Shown: positions 31,862 to 44,107 of the stretch, one piece after another
Layout of the letters: each line of letters begins with the position of its first letter
How positions within the stretch are numbered: position 1 is the first letter of the stretch
Assembly (NCBI RefSeq): GCF_008831285.2
Contig: NC_045140.1
Location: 17,420,370 to 17,484,369, forward strand
Length of the DNA: 64,000 bases
Origin: Nymphaea colorata
Lineage: Eukaryota > Streptophyta > Magnoliopsida > Nymphaeales > Nymphaeaceae
Reading direction: 5' to 3'
Program-made: the position numbers and the translations under genes
The notes under the pieces: model-generated
The model's database searches: none
Told to the model about the DNA's origin: nothing
Seen by the model: the letters and a program-made list of their open reading frames with translations, nothing else

Positions 31862-34800
31862 ATGGGCGATGAAGGAGTCAAGAAGAACGCGAACGCGAAG
31901 ACGCTCCCGAGCGATCCCAACGAATATAGGATTCTTAAAGAAGGGGAGGCCGAGATTCTGATGCACGGGAACGATGTGTTCTACAACAAAACACAGGTGA
32001 ATTTTCGAGAAAAAGGGCTTCGTCTATTCTGATAGTGGGGAAATTGTAAAAAATGGAACATTTTTTTTATTTTTTTGTGGGTGCATTTGAACGCCCCCCT
32101 TGGCATGGTCCACTTTTTATAGGAAAAGTGGATTTGTAGTTGGAAATTGAGCGTTTGATCCTTTCCTGTGAATGTGCTTATTGTACCGACTTAGTGGGTC
32201 GCAAACAATTCCCAGCTTTTGCTTTCTGCACTGCAAAATTCAACCCTTCTGTTTATGTCATTCGCTTTAGTGCTGTCTAGAAAAAGTAGGATTACTCCTT
32301 TTTCCTACAAAAGATTGATTACCTACTAGATCGATTAATGCGTTTTCTTCCCCTCTTTATTGTTTTTAGTGGCTTCGATCTCTGATCCGTGTATTAACTA
32401 TAGTATAATCTTCCCATAAACAAACATTAACAATCCCAAGTAGTGGTCTCTGAGATTCAGTTGAGGTTATCAGGGATTCTAATTGGGAAGCTCGGGAATG
32501 CATGATCTCAATTGAAACTGATGCAAAACTATCAAAACATTCTTATATTCATGCTTCTTGGTACAATTTATTCTTCATCAGATTGACCGGGAACACCATC
32601 CATAACCAGGTAGTTAACAGGGACTTGTCAATAGCGGTTCTTAGAACATTCATATCTAAACGAAAGGAAGAGCAGACAGCAAAGTGGAACAAAAAGGTCG
32701 AAGCTAGACAGACTGTATCTGAAGTTGCCAAGTCCGAACCGGTGCCCGAGCGTGAAGGTTCACATCGTAATGAAGAAGCAAATGGCCAGGAACATGAAGT
32801 TGCTGCAGATTCATCAAAAGATGAACCAGGCGATGGTTCCGTTACAACCAATTCTATTAGTAACGGTCCTAACGGAGATCCAAAGGAAGTTAAGCCACCC
32901 AAGATTCTCGAGGTTAAGAAAATTTTCCGTCTTCTTAGTAAAAATCTTGTTGTCCTGGGCAGGTTTATCACCATATCTACTCCTTTTTTCAGCTTTTCTC
33001 CTGATATTGCCTTCTTGCTTCGTTTTTCATTATTAATGCCCTTGCCATGTCAATGAACTGTAGGCTTTGGCTGCTTCTGGACTAAGGGCATTGCGTTATG
33101 CACGTGAAGTTGAAGGAATAGGGTCTGTTATAGCTGTTGATAATGACAAAAGTATTCTACTTCTTCTTTTTCTAAGATATTATTGATTGATTATTTACTT
33201 GATTAATGTCACCTTAAGTGAAGTCTGGTTTTAAATTTTCTTCTGATGCAGTGGCTTTTGAAGCTTGCAAGCGAAATATAAAGCTTAATGGTTCTCTTGC
33301 TTGCTCAAAGGTTGAGGCACAGCTTGCTGACGCTAGAGTCTATATGCTCACTCACCAAAAGGAGTTTGATGTGGTAACTGTCTTTGCTGTTCTGTTATTT
33401 ATTTTCTTGTAGTATCAATGTGCATCAGTTGAAAAAGGAAAAACTGGAAGCACATACGCGTGCGCTCTCTCTCTTCTTTCTTTTTATAGTTTCGTATTGC
33501 TTTTCCTTCTAACCTTGGACTGAAGATTTTTTGTGTTTACTGCCTGGTTCTAGGTTGATCTAGATCCATATGGGTCACCTTCGGTGTTCCTGGATTCAGC
33601 AGTTCAGTCAGTTGTGGATGGTGGCATGCTAATGTGCACAGCTACTGATATGGCAGTTTTGTGTGGGAACAATGGGGAGGTCTGCTATTCCAAGTAAAGC
33701 AAACAGCCTTAATTAATTTAGGCATGTGTTTACGAATTACACACAAACTAATTTGCTGTCTAATTAATACTGCAGATATGGTTCATACCCTTCAAGAGGA
33801 AAGTATTGCCATGAGATGGCTTTGAGAATCCTCCTTGCTTGTATAGAGGTAGCCTATTGTTTTCAGAGAGGATTTTATGTTTTAATATTTATTTCATTGT
33901 TTTCATATTGACATCTCTTGACATGCAGAGCCATGCAAACCGCTACAAGCGTTACATCGTTCCTGTTCTTTCAGTGTCAGTGGATTTCTATGTACGGGTT
34001 TTTGTTCGCATATACACGTGCGTAATATATTCCTTTGACAGCATTTTAGACAATAGTTTTTTGTTTGGTGGTTTGACTAGTTTTTATATAATTCCTTTTT
34101 TGACACAACATATTGTTCATGAGTGACACCATTTCTTAGGCTAGAGCCATGAAGCTTACAGCTCATCCATTTTTGTTTACATTGTGCAGTTCTGCTAGTG
34201 CAATGAAAAATACTCCACTTAAGCTATCATACATCTACCAGTGTGTTGGATGTGATTCATTCCACCTGCAACCACTTGCTAGGACTGTTAGTAAGGTATC
34301 CTTCTATCCTTTGTTTTCCTATAGTATTTCTTGGGTTAAGCTTAAGTTTTCATGGGTTTGACCATGTCCATACCATTGGTTTCGTTTATTTCTCTTTCTA
34401 TGATATTGATTATTTTTCTTATATTTGTGCTTTCTCATTAGCTAAAGCTATTGCAGTTTCATTTTTGAATAAGTTCAACATATCATAGTCTTAATCTTCT
34501 TATTATAACTTAGTCTTATTCATAGGACCTAGAACTGTTTATGAAGATTTTTTTCTTGTGATGTTATTGATGCTTTATTTTTGTGTTCCAGCCTTTTGTA
34601 TATGCTACTTGGGGAATTTCTAGCTCATGTAATTATAAAATAGATTTTGTTGATGAAAATTTTACAGGCTTTGCTTGAGTTGGTAGAAATTCTAAGTTCC
34701 AAGTCCTTATGGTTCTTGGATTATGATTTGGTTTGTCTAGTGTATTTTGCTCAAAAAGTACATCTATATGAAAGTTGATTTTTTTTCTATTCCCACTTTT

Positions 34801-36486
34801 GTTTGGATTGAGACTAAGTAACCTTGTTGATGCCTCTTTTCCCTTTCCAAGAACAACAGTGTCAAATATGCCCCAGGTTATGGTCCTGTTGTACCTCAAG
34901 AGTGCACTGATTGTGGGAAAAGGTTCAACTTGGCTGGGCCTATATGGTCAGCTCCAATACATGAGCAAGAATGGATTTCGTCTATCTTAACAAATATCAC
35001 TTCATCCAAGGAACGATACCCAGCATATGAAAGGATATCTGCTGTTTTAACCACAGTATCTGAGGTACTAATGCTTCCAAACTGGAGGATTTTCTTTGCC
35101 ACTTTATTGGCTCCATTGAATACCATGTCGGGATTTATTTTGTTTGAAATGCTTCTTTTTCGTTCATAATTCTTGGCATTCCATGGTGATGTCTTAACAA
35201 TTTTCAAAATCATATGGCGATGTTTATGTGACAAGACAACAACTTCTCCATGTTGACTAGATTGAGAAACACTAGTGGATTGGGTTTCAGGCCATCGGGG
35301 AACTGATTGTGAACCTCAGAATTTGACAGTCCCAATTAGGTCATATGTGCATTAAATTCCAGATGTATTTTCAGAATGCAAAGGGCCGGTGTTGTCTTGT
35401 TGACATTGGTTAGGGATGCAAATGATAAATGGAAGATACTGTTACGGTATAGACAGTTTTTAGAGGAAAACGTTGCTTCTCTTATCCCACCATAAACAAT
35501 GCTGTCTGACGTTGTTTTTTTTTTTTTATTTAAATTATGTTTGTCCTCTTCCCCTAGTTTGTGTTGATTTTGTTGAAGTTGTGGTCTGCAGGAGTTGCTT
35601 GATGTACCTCTGTATGTCAGTCTACACAATCTGTGTGCCACCCTCAAGTGTACTTCTCCTTCAGCTGTTATGTTCCGTTCTGCTGTAATAAACACAGGGT
35701 ACCGCATATCTGGAACTCATGCTAACCCATTGGGACTGAAGTCAGATGCACCGATGAGTGTCATTTGGGATATCATGCGATGTTGGGTAATAAATTAATA
35801 AGCAATTTGCTTTGTGTCTGTATGTCTAAAAGGTGTTTTTGTGTGTGTGTGTTGGGGTTGGGGGACCGGGGGGGTGGGGGGTGGGGGTGCAAACCTTCAT
35901 CTCATTTTTGCCTTTTTTGCAGGTAAAGCTTCACCCGGTAAAAGCACAGCCATCTGACCAATCGGGGAGTGTCATTCTGTCTAAGGAACCAACCATTCAG
36001 GTGTCTTTCCCATCTATATCTTCCACCTTCGTTAAATTCGTTACTTTTTACTTGGATGTCTTTGCCTGGCATGTTGGCAACATCTGTTTGTGTAACATTT
36101 CACTGCAAATTATATGACTCGTCCATCACTTATCGTGCATTCCATTAACTGTCCATAATTTTAACGGTGGCAGCTGTTGGGCTTATTGTGATTCTTATCT
36201 ATGTCATTGTGCAATGCTGCAGGCGAACTTTGCTCGCGCACAATCCTCGCTAAGCAAAGCACAGGCAAAGAAGATTGCACGCTTCCTCCCGAACCCCGAA
36301 AACCACTGGGGCCCGAAGCCGAGGGCAGGAAGACAGATAACAAGCAAGCATGCCTCCCTGCTGGGGCCGGGAAAGGTCAACGGCCTCAATGGGCATGACA
36401 ATCAAACGAATGAACTTTGTGATCAAGCAAATGAACCTGAGGCAAAGCGTCAGAAATTAGACACTGCCGCTGATTCAGAATCGTGA
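31862..36486 (+). CDS. TRM1: tRNA (guanine(26)-N2)-dimethyltransferase
   Basis: Uses S-adenosylmethionine to make N2,N2-dimethylguanosine at position 26 of tRNAs. Twelve exons give 601 residues: 31862-31996, 32610-32912, 33064-33151, 33252-33373, 33554-33693, 33776-33848, 33929-34017, 34190-34295, 34852-35064, 35592-35786, 35923-36000 and 36223-36486. All introns are GT-AG and phases agree. Visible motifs are [14 protein letters not shown] near the N-terminus, the SAM-binding region [17 protein letters not shown], the catalytic-type VDLDPYGSP (217-225), and a zinc-type set CVGC (335-338) and CTDCGK (370-375). The acidic linker around residues 70-140 is poorly conserved in the family. The ATG at 31862 is chosen because the in-frame upstream extension has no ATG. 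A C-terminal EAKRQKLD could act as a nuclear signal. Confidence 0.94.
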
Positions 36487-38002
36487 CAAATTGGTATGAC
36501 TGAACTGCAAGCAGCCATGCACCACGCAAGAGAGCCTTTTCCTTCGGAGGAGATGCCAAGAAGTTTTGATCGCATTATTGTGATGCTTTTTTTGAAACTA
36601 TAGACAAGTATGTGTAATAATATTATTCTATAGTTCAATCTTAATTTTTGATTTTCCAGAAAAAGTCATTATTTTTATTCTTATAAAAGAATTTTGTATA
36701 AAATACATTTTGCCTTCGTTCGCTATACATTTTTGCAGTCCGCCTCGTTCTCTCTCCCACACACTTCCGTGATTCGTGAACACCTTCTGCGCGTAAGTGG
36801 ATACTTTATAATGTATTATTCAGTAGGTGATCCCAATTCCCAGATGAGTTAAACACGTCCAGCACACAACAGCGACAATATCTCGGTTTTTCTTTGTTGA
36901 ACCACGTGGGTCTGATTTTTTTCAGGTTAAAAACGGAAGTCTTTTTGATTGTTCTCCGAATCTCCACTTACGTTCTAAAGCCTTGGACGCCATCAATTCA
37001 ACTCTTCCTCAATTTCTCTCATATTCAGCATTTGAACCCAAAATAGGGATATTTTGGGTTGAATCCATAGTTCTATTTAATCGTTCCCATACGGTTCGAT
37101 TCAGATTCAAACTCTATATCTAAAACTAAATCTAGATAAAACTGACACTTATTTTAATAATAATGTTGGACCTTTTTATATGAATGAGAGATTAACAACC
37201 CACTGCTAGAAAAAATGGCATTAAGGCTCTTTCTTTGCCTTCCCTTTGCTTTAGGAGTCTTAGATTGTATCGGCACCAGCAATGACAATAGTGTTCTTTT
37301 CAACATAGGTATCGCTCTCCACCATTTTACACAAAGGCGTGGCTGTCACACGCATCTAACTAGAGACACCTGTATATATTCCGAATCATGTTTGTCTGAA
37401 TCTGAATGCTATATTCGATCTGTATCTAATCATGTTCGACCTTGCTTGAATCTGAATGCATTTCTAATCTGTAGCTAAGTAATTGCATCTACGTTTCTTT
37501 GTCATATTGGTCAAAATGAATTCGGAATTGGATCAGAATCAAAATCTCCCGGCGCGATTAAGAAGATTTTGATAATTTCACTGGTCATTCAAAAACCAGA
37601 CTTGTGAGTAACATCCAAACAGGCCCTTGGCTTAGAAGACGTGGTTCGTTAGAGAGGGAAACCGAGGGGCACAAGTCTGCATCATATCATATTTCTCCAG
37701 AATGCCCTCCAGTTGAAGGCGCTATTCTGCGGTTCACTCCTCCTTCCAGGGGCTCGACCCAAGTCCATTTTGGTCTCATAAAAAAGATTTCAGTTATTTC
37801 CCCACGAGGCCCACGTTCTCATACAAACTACAATAGAGGTGCGCTAACTAAAAGCCCATCGTAACCGTCCTCCCTTCTCTTTGTTGTCGCGCTCTACCCT
37901 TCTCTTCTCTCTGCGGTTGGCTTCATCACTCTTCTTCTTTCTTCCCGCTTCCTGGCACTCGTTTGTTCTCTTCAAGCCAATCTCTCTCTCCGAGGAAGAA
38001 CA
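36487..38002. other. Intergenic region between TRM1 and the phytocyanin gene
   Basis: Holds the TRM1 3' UTR and the upstream region of the next gene. A pyrimidine-rich leader (about 37870-37990) precedes the ATG at 38003. No coding region was recognised; the frames near 37215 and 37604 look fortuitous. Confidence 0.4.
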
Positions 38003-39293
38003 ATGGCGTCCTTTTCACCGGCCGTCGCTGGGCTTCTGCTGCGCTCCATCGTCATCGTCATCGTCATGGTGGGCGTCCTCACTCTCTCCGCCAATGGACT
38101 GGAGTTCCGGGTGGGTGGCCCCAGAGGGTGGGTGGAGCCCACCGGCAACGACACGGATAAGTACAACGAATGGGCCTCCGAAAACCGATTCCATATCGGC
38201 GACTCCCTCTGTAAGTTCGGTTCTTATGATCCCACATTCCAATTCTTGCTTCCTGTTCTTCTGATTTGTTTTCTGCTTTTCTGTGGTCTTCTGCTCGTGA
38301 AATTTTAGAAAGACATGATGTTGGCTAGTTTGAAGGCTCTTAACATTCAACAGGCCTTTGCTATCGGGAGTTTAACCTATGAAGAGAGAGGGACTTATTT
38401 GTGGTTTGCCTCACACGTCTTCCGTTGAACCTTGTGTTCATTATTGACGAAAAGAACAGAGTTTTGTAAATGCTGTTGGTGGTGTTTTTTGTCTTCTGAA
38501 ATCGAAGTAGTAGGCTGAGGGGAAGGATTTACATGGGGTCTAATCCTTTTCTTTCTAGTGGGAGAAAATCCATTTTTTACTCGATTATCTGTCTTTTAGA
38601 TTAGATAAGAAGTTCTACTTGGATTTTAAATTGACATTTTTACGTCATTGTGATTGCTGAAGTGAAGGACAGATAAGACCTGAAAATGGTACAGAAGTTC
38701 ACTATTTATTTGAATTCATTCCTTCGTTTATTGATTTAATGTCTTACAAGTGAATCAGATTGGATTCATAGTCAGTTTTCAAGATTTTGAGGAACTAGAT
38801 GGGGCAGGGAGGATCTCTCTCGCTGTGTCTCTCTCAAACAAATGGCAACTTTCATGTGTGTCACTTAAACGCCAATTTCTTATTATGTTATCTCACTCAC
38901 TCTCCCTCTCTGCGAAAAGATTTCAAGTACGAGAACGACTCGGTGCTGGTAGTGAACGGCCAAGAGTACAGTCGCTGCAACAACTCCTTCCCCATCCACA
39001 AGTTCAAGGACGGAAACACCAGCTTCACGCTCGACCGCTTCGGCTACTTCTACTTCATCAGCGGCACCTACTCCCACTGCCGCAACGGCCAGCGCCTCAT
39101 CATCCGCGTCATGGGCCAGCCCGCCGCCCCTGCCCCAGAGCCAACCGGCCCCGGTGGCGACGACGAGCCCGCCACCCACAACCCGCCGCCCGAAGACAAG
39201 CCCAACTCCGCCGCCACTGTAACCGCTAGCGGTCTTCTCCTGGTGGTCGCGCTGGGTTTCATGTTCCTCGTTCCTGGACACCTCCTCCCGTAG
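38003..39293 (+). CDS. Early nodulin-like protein (phytocyanin domain, probable GPI-anchored)
   Basis: A secreted cell-surface protein of the phytocyanin family. Exons 38003-38210 and 38920-39293 join in phase 1 (TCC CTC T|AT TTC, giving SLYFKYEND) and encode 193 residues; a single intron at this site is typical. Order: signal peptide (1 to about 32, hydrophobic IVIVIVMVGVLTLS), plastocyanin-like domain starting FRVGGPRGWVEP with two cysteines (SRCNNSF and SHCRNGQRL) for the disulfide, a Pro-rich linker (PAAPAPEPTGPGG..NPPPEDKP) and a hydrophobic C-terminus (SGLLLVVALGFMFLVPG) expected for GPI attachment. The copper-ligand histidines of true phytocyanins are not evident, so it is placed with the ENODL group, probably non-copper-binding. 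The second exon is very GC-rich compared with its surroundings. Confidence 0.9.
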
Positions 39294-39864
39294 GGGACTG
39301 CCTGCTGCACCATGTCTTTCTCTTTGCTTCCTTTTCCTCATAATTAAGAAAATCTTTGGGCTCTTATTCATTATTCATATGCCAAAGATTTCCATAGACT
39401 TTACTTGTGTTGTTCTTTTACTTACCGTCCTTGGGACCTAGATTGCTTATTACTTGTAATTTGCAATTCATTCTATGCATTTATATTTTAGTGAATATTG
39501 CTTTAACGTTTTTCTTAGTTTGTATGCGTATTTTTCTTGTTTAAGGAAATTATTTCGGCTTTTACCTTGGTAAATGGAAAATATTATTAAAATTTCAACC
39601 TACCAACTACTCACCCAATCAATTGTATGCTTTAGCTTAGGAGTGACTCAGGTTCATTAAGACGGCGATGCCATTTGGAACCCTGAACTAGCCGTCTCGA
39701 ACCTAGGTGCGACTGCTTATATTTTCAGATACGGGTCTCGATAAAATTTACCTAGAACCGGTCTCAACTCGATCCATTCACGAGGTCCGGGTTCCGGAAG
39801 GCTCTGGAGCGACTCCTCTTACAAAACAGTGCGGGCCTACTTGAGTAATTATCAATCTCAATCT

Positions 39865-39937
39865 GGCCCATTTTGGTAAAAATGGCACCCTCCATTGCCG
39901 TTATATACGCCTCTTCGCCTCGTTTCCAAACCCTAAA
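39865..39937 (+). promoter_or_regulatory. snoRNA cluster promoter: Site II, TATA and telo-box
   Basis: Seen in order are GGCCCA (39865-39870, a Site II TGGGCC element in reverse), TATATA (39902-39907) and the telo-box AAACCCTAAA (39928-39937). This combination is known for plant snoRNA cluster and ribosomal-protein promoters, and the first mature snoRNA lies about 450 nt downstream. The start of transcription is probably near 39930. Confidence 0.65.
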
Positions 39938-40387
39938 TACTTTGTGTCTTTAGTTTTTTTGGCTGAAGCAGCTTTCTTTGGAAGCCCGAAACCCTACCTA
40001 AGGACGACACCGTTTCTCTCGTGTTCGTTCACCACGAGGGGCATCTCGTCTCTCCCCTAGTGTTCTGGCTTTGATTCTGTATTTTGAAGCCAAAAGATAG
40101 GGCTACTGGTTTCCGTTTTTTGGTTGTCCTTTTTTTGAATGTCGTCGCAATCTCAGAATCGCGGATGCCCTTGTTCCGGAATCGAATTAACTTTCTTGGC
40201 TGATTATAAAAACCCTCAGTTCTCTACTTATTCTGTTGTTTGATTGACTACGTTTCTGCTTTTGCTTTCTCTGTTTCCTTTCTCTTGCCTGGGTTGGTAC
40301 TTGCGCATTGGTTTTCCTTTTATCTGTTTTTCGGGGTTTTCTGGAGATCGTTGTTTAATCATCGATTGTGAAACAATACGTATCTAT

Positions 40388-40493
40388 CAGCAGCTTGTAT
40401 CGGTGATGAGAATGTATGAAACGTCATCCTTGCACTTTGATTTCCCATGAAGAAAATCCACGGGGAGAATTGAAACTGAGATGCTTCTGCTGC
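40388..40493 (+). ncRNA. Putative box C/D snoRNA
   Basis: Box C GTGATGA at 40403-40409 and box D CTGA at 40476-40479, flanked by sequences able to form a terminal stem (CAGCAG.. and ..CTGCTG, with ATC pairing GAT next to the boxes). A degenerate D' box CATGA is at 40446-40450. I could not match its guide regions to rRNA from memory. The call rests on the boxes, the stem and the position inside the U14 cluster. Confidence 0.5.
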
Positions 40494-40662
40494 TTCTTTT
40501 GCTTTCTGTAGTCCTTTTACGGCCTCCTTCTTGTTATGTGGAGAAGAGAGAGTAAATAGTAAGTTACTCTGTCTCTCTGTGCCCCTACCTCCTTTTTTCA
40601 GTTTTTGTTTTTTTTGGAGCGGACTTTTATTGGACTTTGGAGTATATCCTTCAAACGGGAAT

Positions 40663-40761
40663 CCTGATCGATGATGCCTTTCAGATAAAAAACTGCGTTA
40701 TCTTTCTGAAATTGCCTTAATAAACTGGCTTGATGCCTTCCTCTGACTATCTGAGATCAGG
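40663..40761 (+). ncRNA. Box C/D snoRNA with predicted 18S and 25S rRNA guides
   Basis: A 99-nt unit bounded by a perfect 7-bp stem CCTGATC (40663-40669) and GATCAGG (40755-40761). Box C is ATGATGC at 40671-40677 (one mismatch to RTGATGA), D' CTGA at 40706-40709, C' TTGATGC near 40730 and D CTGA at 40751-40754. The D guide CCTCTGACTAT is complementary to ATAGTCAGAGG, a conserved 18S rRNA segment; the +5 rule places the methyl on the U of ATAGU. The D' guide CTGCGTTATCT is complementary to AGATAACGCAG, a 25S rRNA segment I recall. Both rRNA matches are from memory and should be aligned. Confidence 0.75.
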
Positions 40762-41220
40762 AAATTTCTTCCTTTCTGAGTTTTTTTGTATATTCCTCAT
40801 GGAATTGGTTTATGTTCCTTCAAATTTGTTCCTTTCTCTTTTTCATTTTGCTTGTTCTGGATGAAAAACTGAAAATGTTGGCCTGATTTATGTTTGGCAT
40901 CTTTCCAAGTATTACCCTTTGACTTCAGTTTGTTTTTTGTAATTTTTTTCGAACGTGTTGAAGGGAGAACCGTCTTTGTCCCTCGTTAGACGAGCGGGAA
41001 AACTTCGGGTAGATTTTTTTTGTTCTTACTTCAATTTCAGTGCAAGTTTCGATCTTGTGTTTTGGTGATGGGGCGTGTCATATTAAGGCGTCGTTGTATT
41101 TATAAAAAAGAGAGATGGTCAATAGAACCATGGGGTTCTGGGCTCTCATTTTTGGCTTAAAAACTAAAGTTCTAATTGGGCTGACCGCTAGTTTTTCTTA
41201 CTGTATTGTATTTGTTTGTT

Positions 41221-41341
41221 CTCTATGATGACTATTCCAAAGGCTTGTTTCTCAAAACATTCGCAGTGGCCGCCTAAGAGCTTTCGCCTTCGCCGGGCTT
41301 GAGAGCTAGTGCTGCTAATTCTTCCTTGGATGTCTGAGACT
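41221..41341 (+). ncRNA. U14: U14 snoRNA, copy 1
   Basis: U14 is a box C/D snoRNA needed for 18S rRNA processing and methylation. Box C ATGATGA at 41225-41231 and box D CTGA at 41334-41337. Both conserved 18S-pairing domains are present: AAACATTCGCAG (domain A) and TTCCTTGGATGTCTGAG (domain B, next to box D). The length of about 120 nt and the middle AAGAGCTTTCGCC..GGGCTTGAGAGCT hairpin match plant U14. Confidence 0.92.
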
Positions 41342-41535
41342 TTGTTGCAAACGTAACTTGTGATTCTTTTATTTTTGTTTTAACGATTTCAAAATTATGA
41401 GACTCTTCAATCTTTTCCATGGACTGTGTGTACTGGTATGTATCTATTTCAACATCCTTTCGGCACTCAAAATCTCCGGCAGACGGTTGATCATCTTTGG
41501 TACTAGTCTTTGTTACATCTTTAGGTGAAATTCAT

Positions 41536-41657
41536 GTCTATGATGACAACTCCAAAGGCTTGTTTCTCAAAACATTCGCAGTGGCCGCCTAAGAGCTTTC
41601 GCCTTCGCGGGGCTTGAGAGCTAGTGCTGTTAACTCTTCCTTGGATGTCTGAGACAA
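41536..41657 (+). ncRNA. U14: U14 snoRNA, copy 2
   Basis: A second U14 gene about 315 bp downstream of the first, with box C ATGATGA at 41540-41546 and box D CTGA at 41649-41652. It differs from copy 1 at only a few positions (for example CAACTCC for CTATTCC after box C, and TGTTAACT for TGCTAATT), while the flanks do not align. The genes are therefore probably co-transcribed members of a cluster. Confidence 0.92.
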
Positions 41658-41699
41658 ACAATATGCCATCCTTCTGTAATCCTTCTCTAGTATTTTATA

Positions 41700-44107
41700 G
41701 CTGCCAGGGATAATCTGTTTTAATTTTTTTATCTGCCGAGGATTTTGGAAGTCTGTTTTTGTTTGTCATGTCGTCTTTGTTTAGTCCGCTGACCACACTG
41801 CTTTAGTCTTTTTGAAATCTAACATCGAGTCTGCCTGTCTCACTGGGTTCATAAGTCTTCAATTTGGACCATTTTGGCCTGGTTGTTGGCTAGGCCATCC
41901 CTTATGGCTGGCTATATTACCCTGTTTATCTTGTTGGGTTTCCAGGCTTCCAGCAGCGGATGGCACGCGTGAGCCCTTCAACCCTAGTGGAGTCCAGATT
42001 TGTCGTGCATCGAATAGCATATGTTCTCCGACATCAGCAAGAAGAGAGAGAGGGGGAGATAGAGAGAGAAAAGAAAAGTAATGTGTATGATTTTTGCTTT
42101 GCTTGTATGAGGCCACGACTAGGGTAATCGGATGATCAACCCTAAAAAAACAGAAGTTGCTGAACAATGTATAGCGAACCTTATAGGATTTTTGTACGCC
42201 CAGGAAACTGTTTTGTAAATCCAATATCTTGAATGAAATTACTTTTTTTGAAATACACTGACAATGGTTATCGTAACTGGCCGGCCCTTTCATAGTTACA
42301 TGTAAAAAAGGATAGGAAGATGAACGTGGCCTCAACTCTTCATAAAAAAAGGAAATAAGGTATTCTCTAAGGTATGTCTAAAGATTGTACTTGACCCACT
42401 GATGTTGAAAAAAATACACCAAAATCTTTTATTCCAGAACAAAAGGGCGTTCAAAAGATTATTCAGTTGTTAACCTGTTTAAATTCAGCAATCAGATGAG
42501 TAAGCTAAAATAATGCTTTCCTTGAAAATCTCTGTAAAATTAAGAAAAAATAACATTAACTTTTTAATTGATTGCAGGGAAAACTTAACTGTATTTATTT
42601 TGGTGACATTTTAGTATGTGTATGTGAAGCTGGCCGCATTGGTTTGATTAACTTTCAACAGAATAAATACTTTAGTTGGAATCGAGTTGTTTCAATGCCT
42701 CATCGTCAACTTCAACACTCAAACCTGCAAACGCCAAAGAATATGCTTATTGAAGAAGGCATAACAGCAGAAGTATGCAATAGAGTATTTTAAAATAATT
42801 CTATGTTAAAGATTTTTGAAAATCATCAAGTGCTAATATACTTGAGCGTGCTATTCTCATTAATTTGTCTTCGCTTTTAGCTTTTATATATGCAAACAGA
42901 CATTATGTGATGATGTAATAAGTAGGACCAAGCACTTTGCCAATTTAAATAGAACTGGAATCAGGGTTGGAGCCCCAATTTTTTTAACGAGACAGTTTAG
43001 GAACCTATGTGCAAAGACTTTCTATGAAAAAAATATGAAACAGGCTAGAAGCGAAACTTTTGAAAATTTTTCATTTAATTCATTTTTCTCAAAATTTCTA
43101 CCACGGCCAAGATGAACATTTTCAAAACATTAACATGAAAGTATATTTTTAAGAAGTACATAATTTTATCACTACCTTGAGGACACATTTGATTATCGAG
43201 GATATCAGAATCAGCAGTTTTCAAGTCCGACACCCGACACCCGCTCCCCTCTTTTCCTCAATCTGATCTCAAATTCATGTCTTTCAGCCATCAGCTTCTG
43301 CCTGACGTTTATGAAGTTCGGAGGCACAAAAGTTCTTTCGGCCAACCCGTCTTTCGGCTGGATGACTGAGCATGACTGTCCTCCAAATCCTTCGTCGTGT
43401 ACCAGCTGTGTGTTCCTATCACCTACATGCTGGAAAAAAGAAGTCAGAAGCGAGTGCTTCCCCTCAGCTGTTATCAAAAGACCATCCTGATTGTTTCCTT
43501 AAAATCACTGTTGGGATTGTCAAACTGTATGGAACCCGAGATGACCATCTCATTAGAACACCTGTTGCAGATGATTTACGGACGATCTTGCTGACCCTCA
43601 TCAGAATGAAAACTGAATCAGCCGATTCAAACATGGTTTAAGCAAATTTGTGCAGCTTTTTCCACTGCAACCAGCCTTCCAAGACATGTTTGATGTGCCA
43701 GCCACTCTTGGTTTATTTAAGGGTGATAAAAGATGAAGATAACTCTCTTGCCCGGGCTTCCAAGATTTACCTGGGCAAGCACTTGAAAACAGTTCATAAC
43801 GTTCAAATTGCAGAAGCAAGCACCAGTGGCTTGCAGATTTATATACACGTTCCGTTGCCAATTCAGTTTACAGCTTCCGGGGCTTGCATCCAGAGAGATG
43901 TAGATATATATACTTATCCGAGTAAAGGTCTTCATGATTAATCAATTAATTATCGGATCCGCACATAGCAATATTAACATAAGCCTTTGATTTCTTTCTC
44001 GATCATATTGAATTACAACATTGGCTGGGCATTGAAAAATTAAACCTACATAGGGAAAGAAAAATAATCATGGATATAACTGCCCAGAAAGAAAAACCAA
44101 CGGCATA
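41700..44107. other. Region between the snoRNA cluster and the PARN 3' end
   Basis: No recognised gene. A CT/GA tract is at 42046-42070. Frames at 42572-42793 (plus) and 43211-43641 (both strands) are open but unfamiliar. The right end should include the PARN 3' UTR on the minus strand. Confidence 0.35.

Larger units (their letters stand above)
39930..41700 (+). ncRNA. Inferred polycistronic snoRNA precursor
   Basis: The four C/D units above share one strand and have spacers of about 170, 460 and 195 nt. Only one promoter-like region precedes them, and there is no protein-coding ORF between. Plant snoRNA genes, U14 included, are commonly organised this way and released by endonucleases. More snoRNAs, including H/ACA types, could lie in the spacers (about 40930-41170) or just downstream. 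The transcript ends are guesses. Confidence 0.5.
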
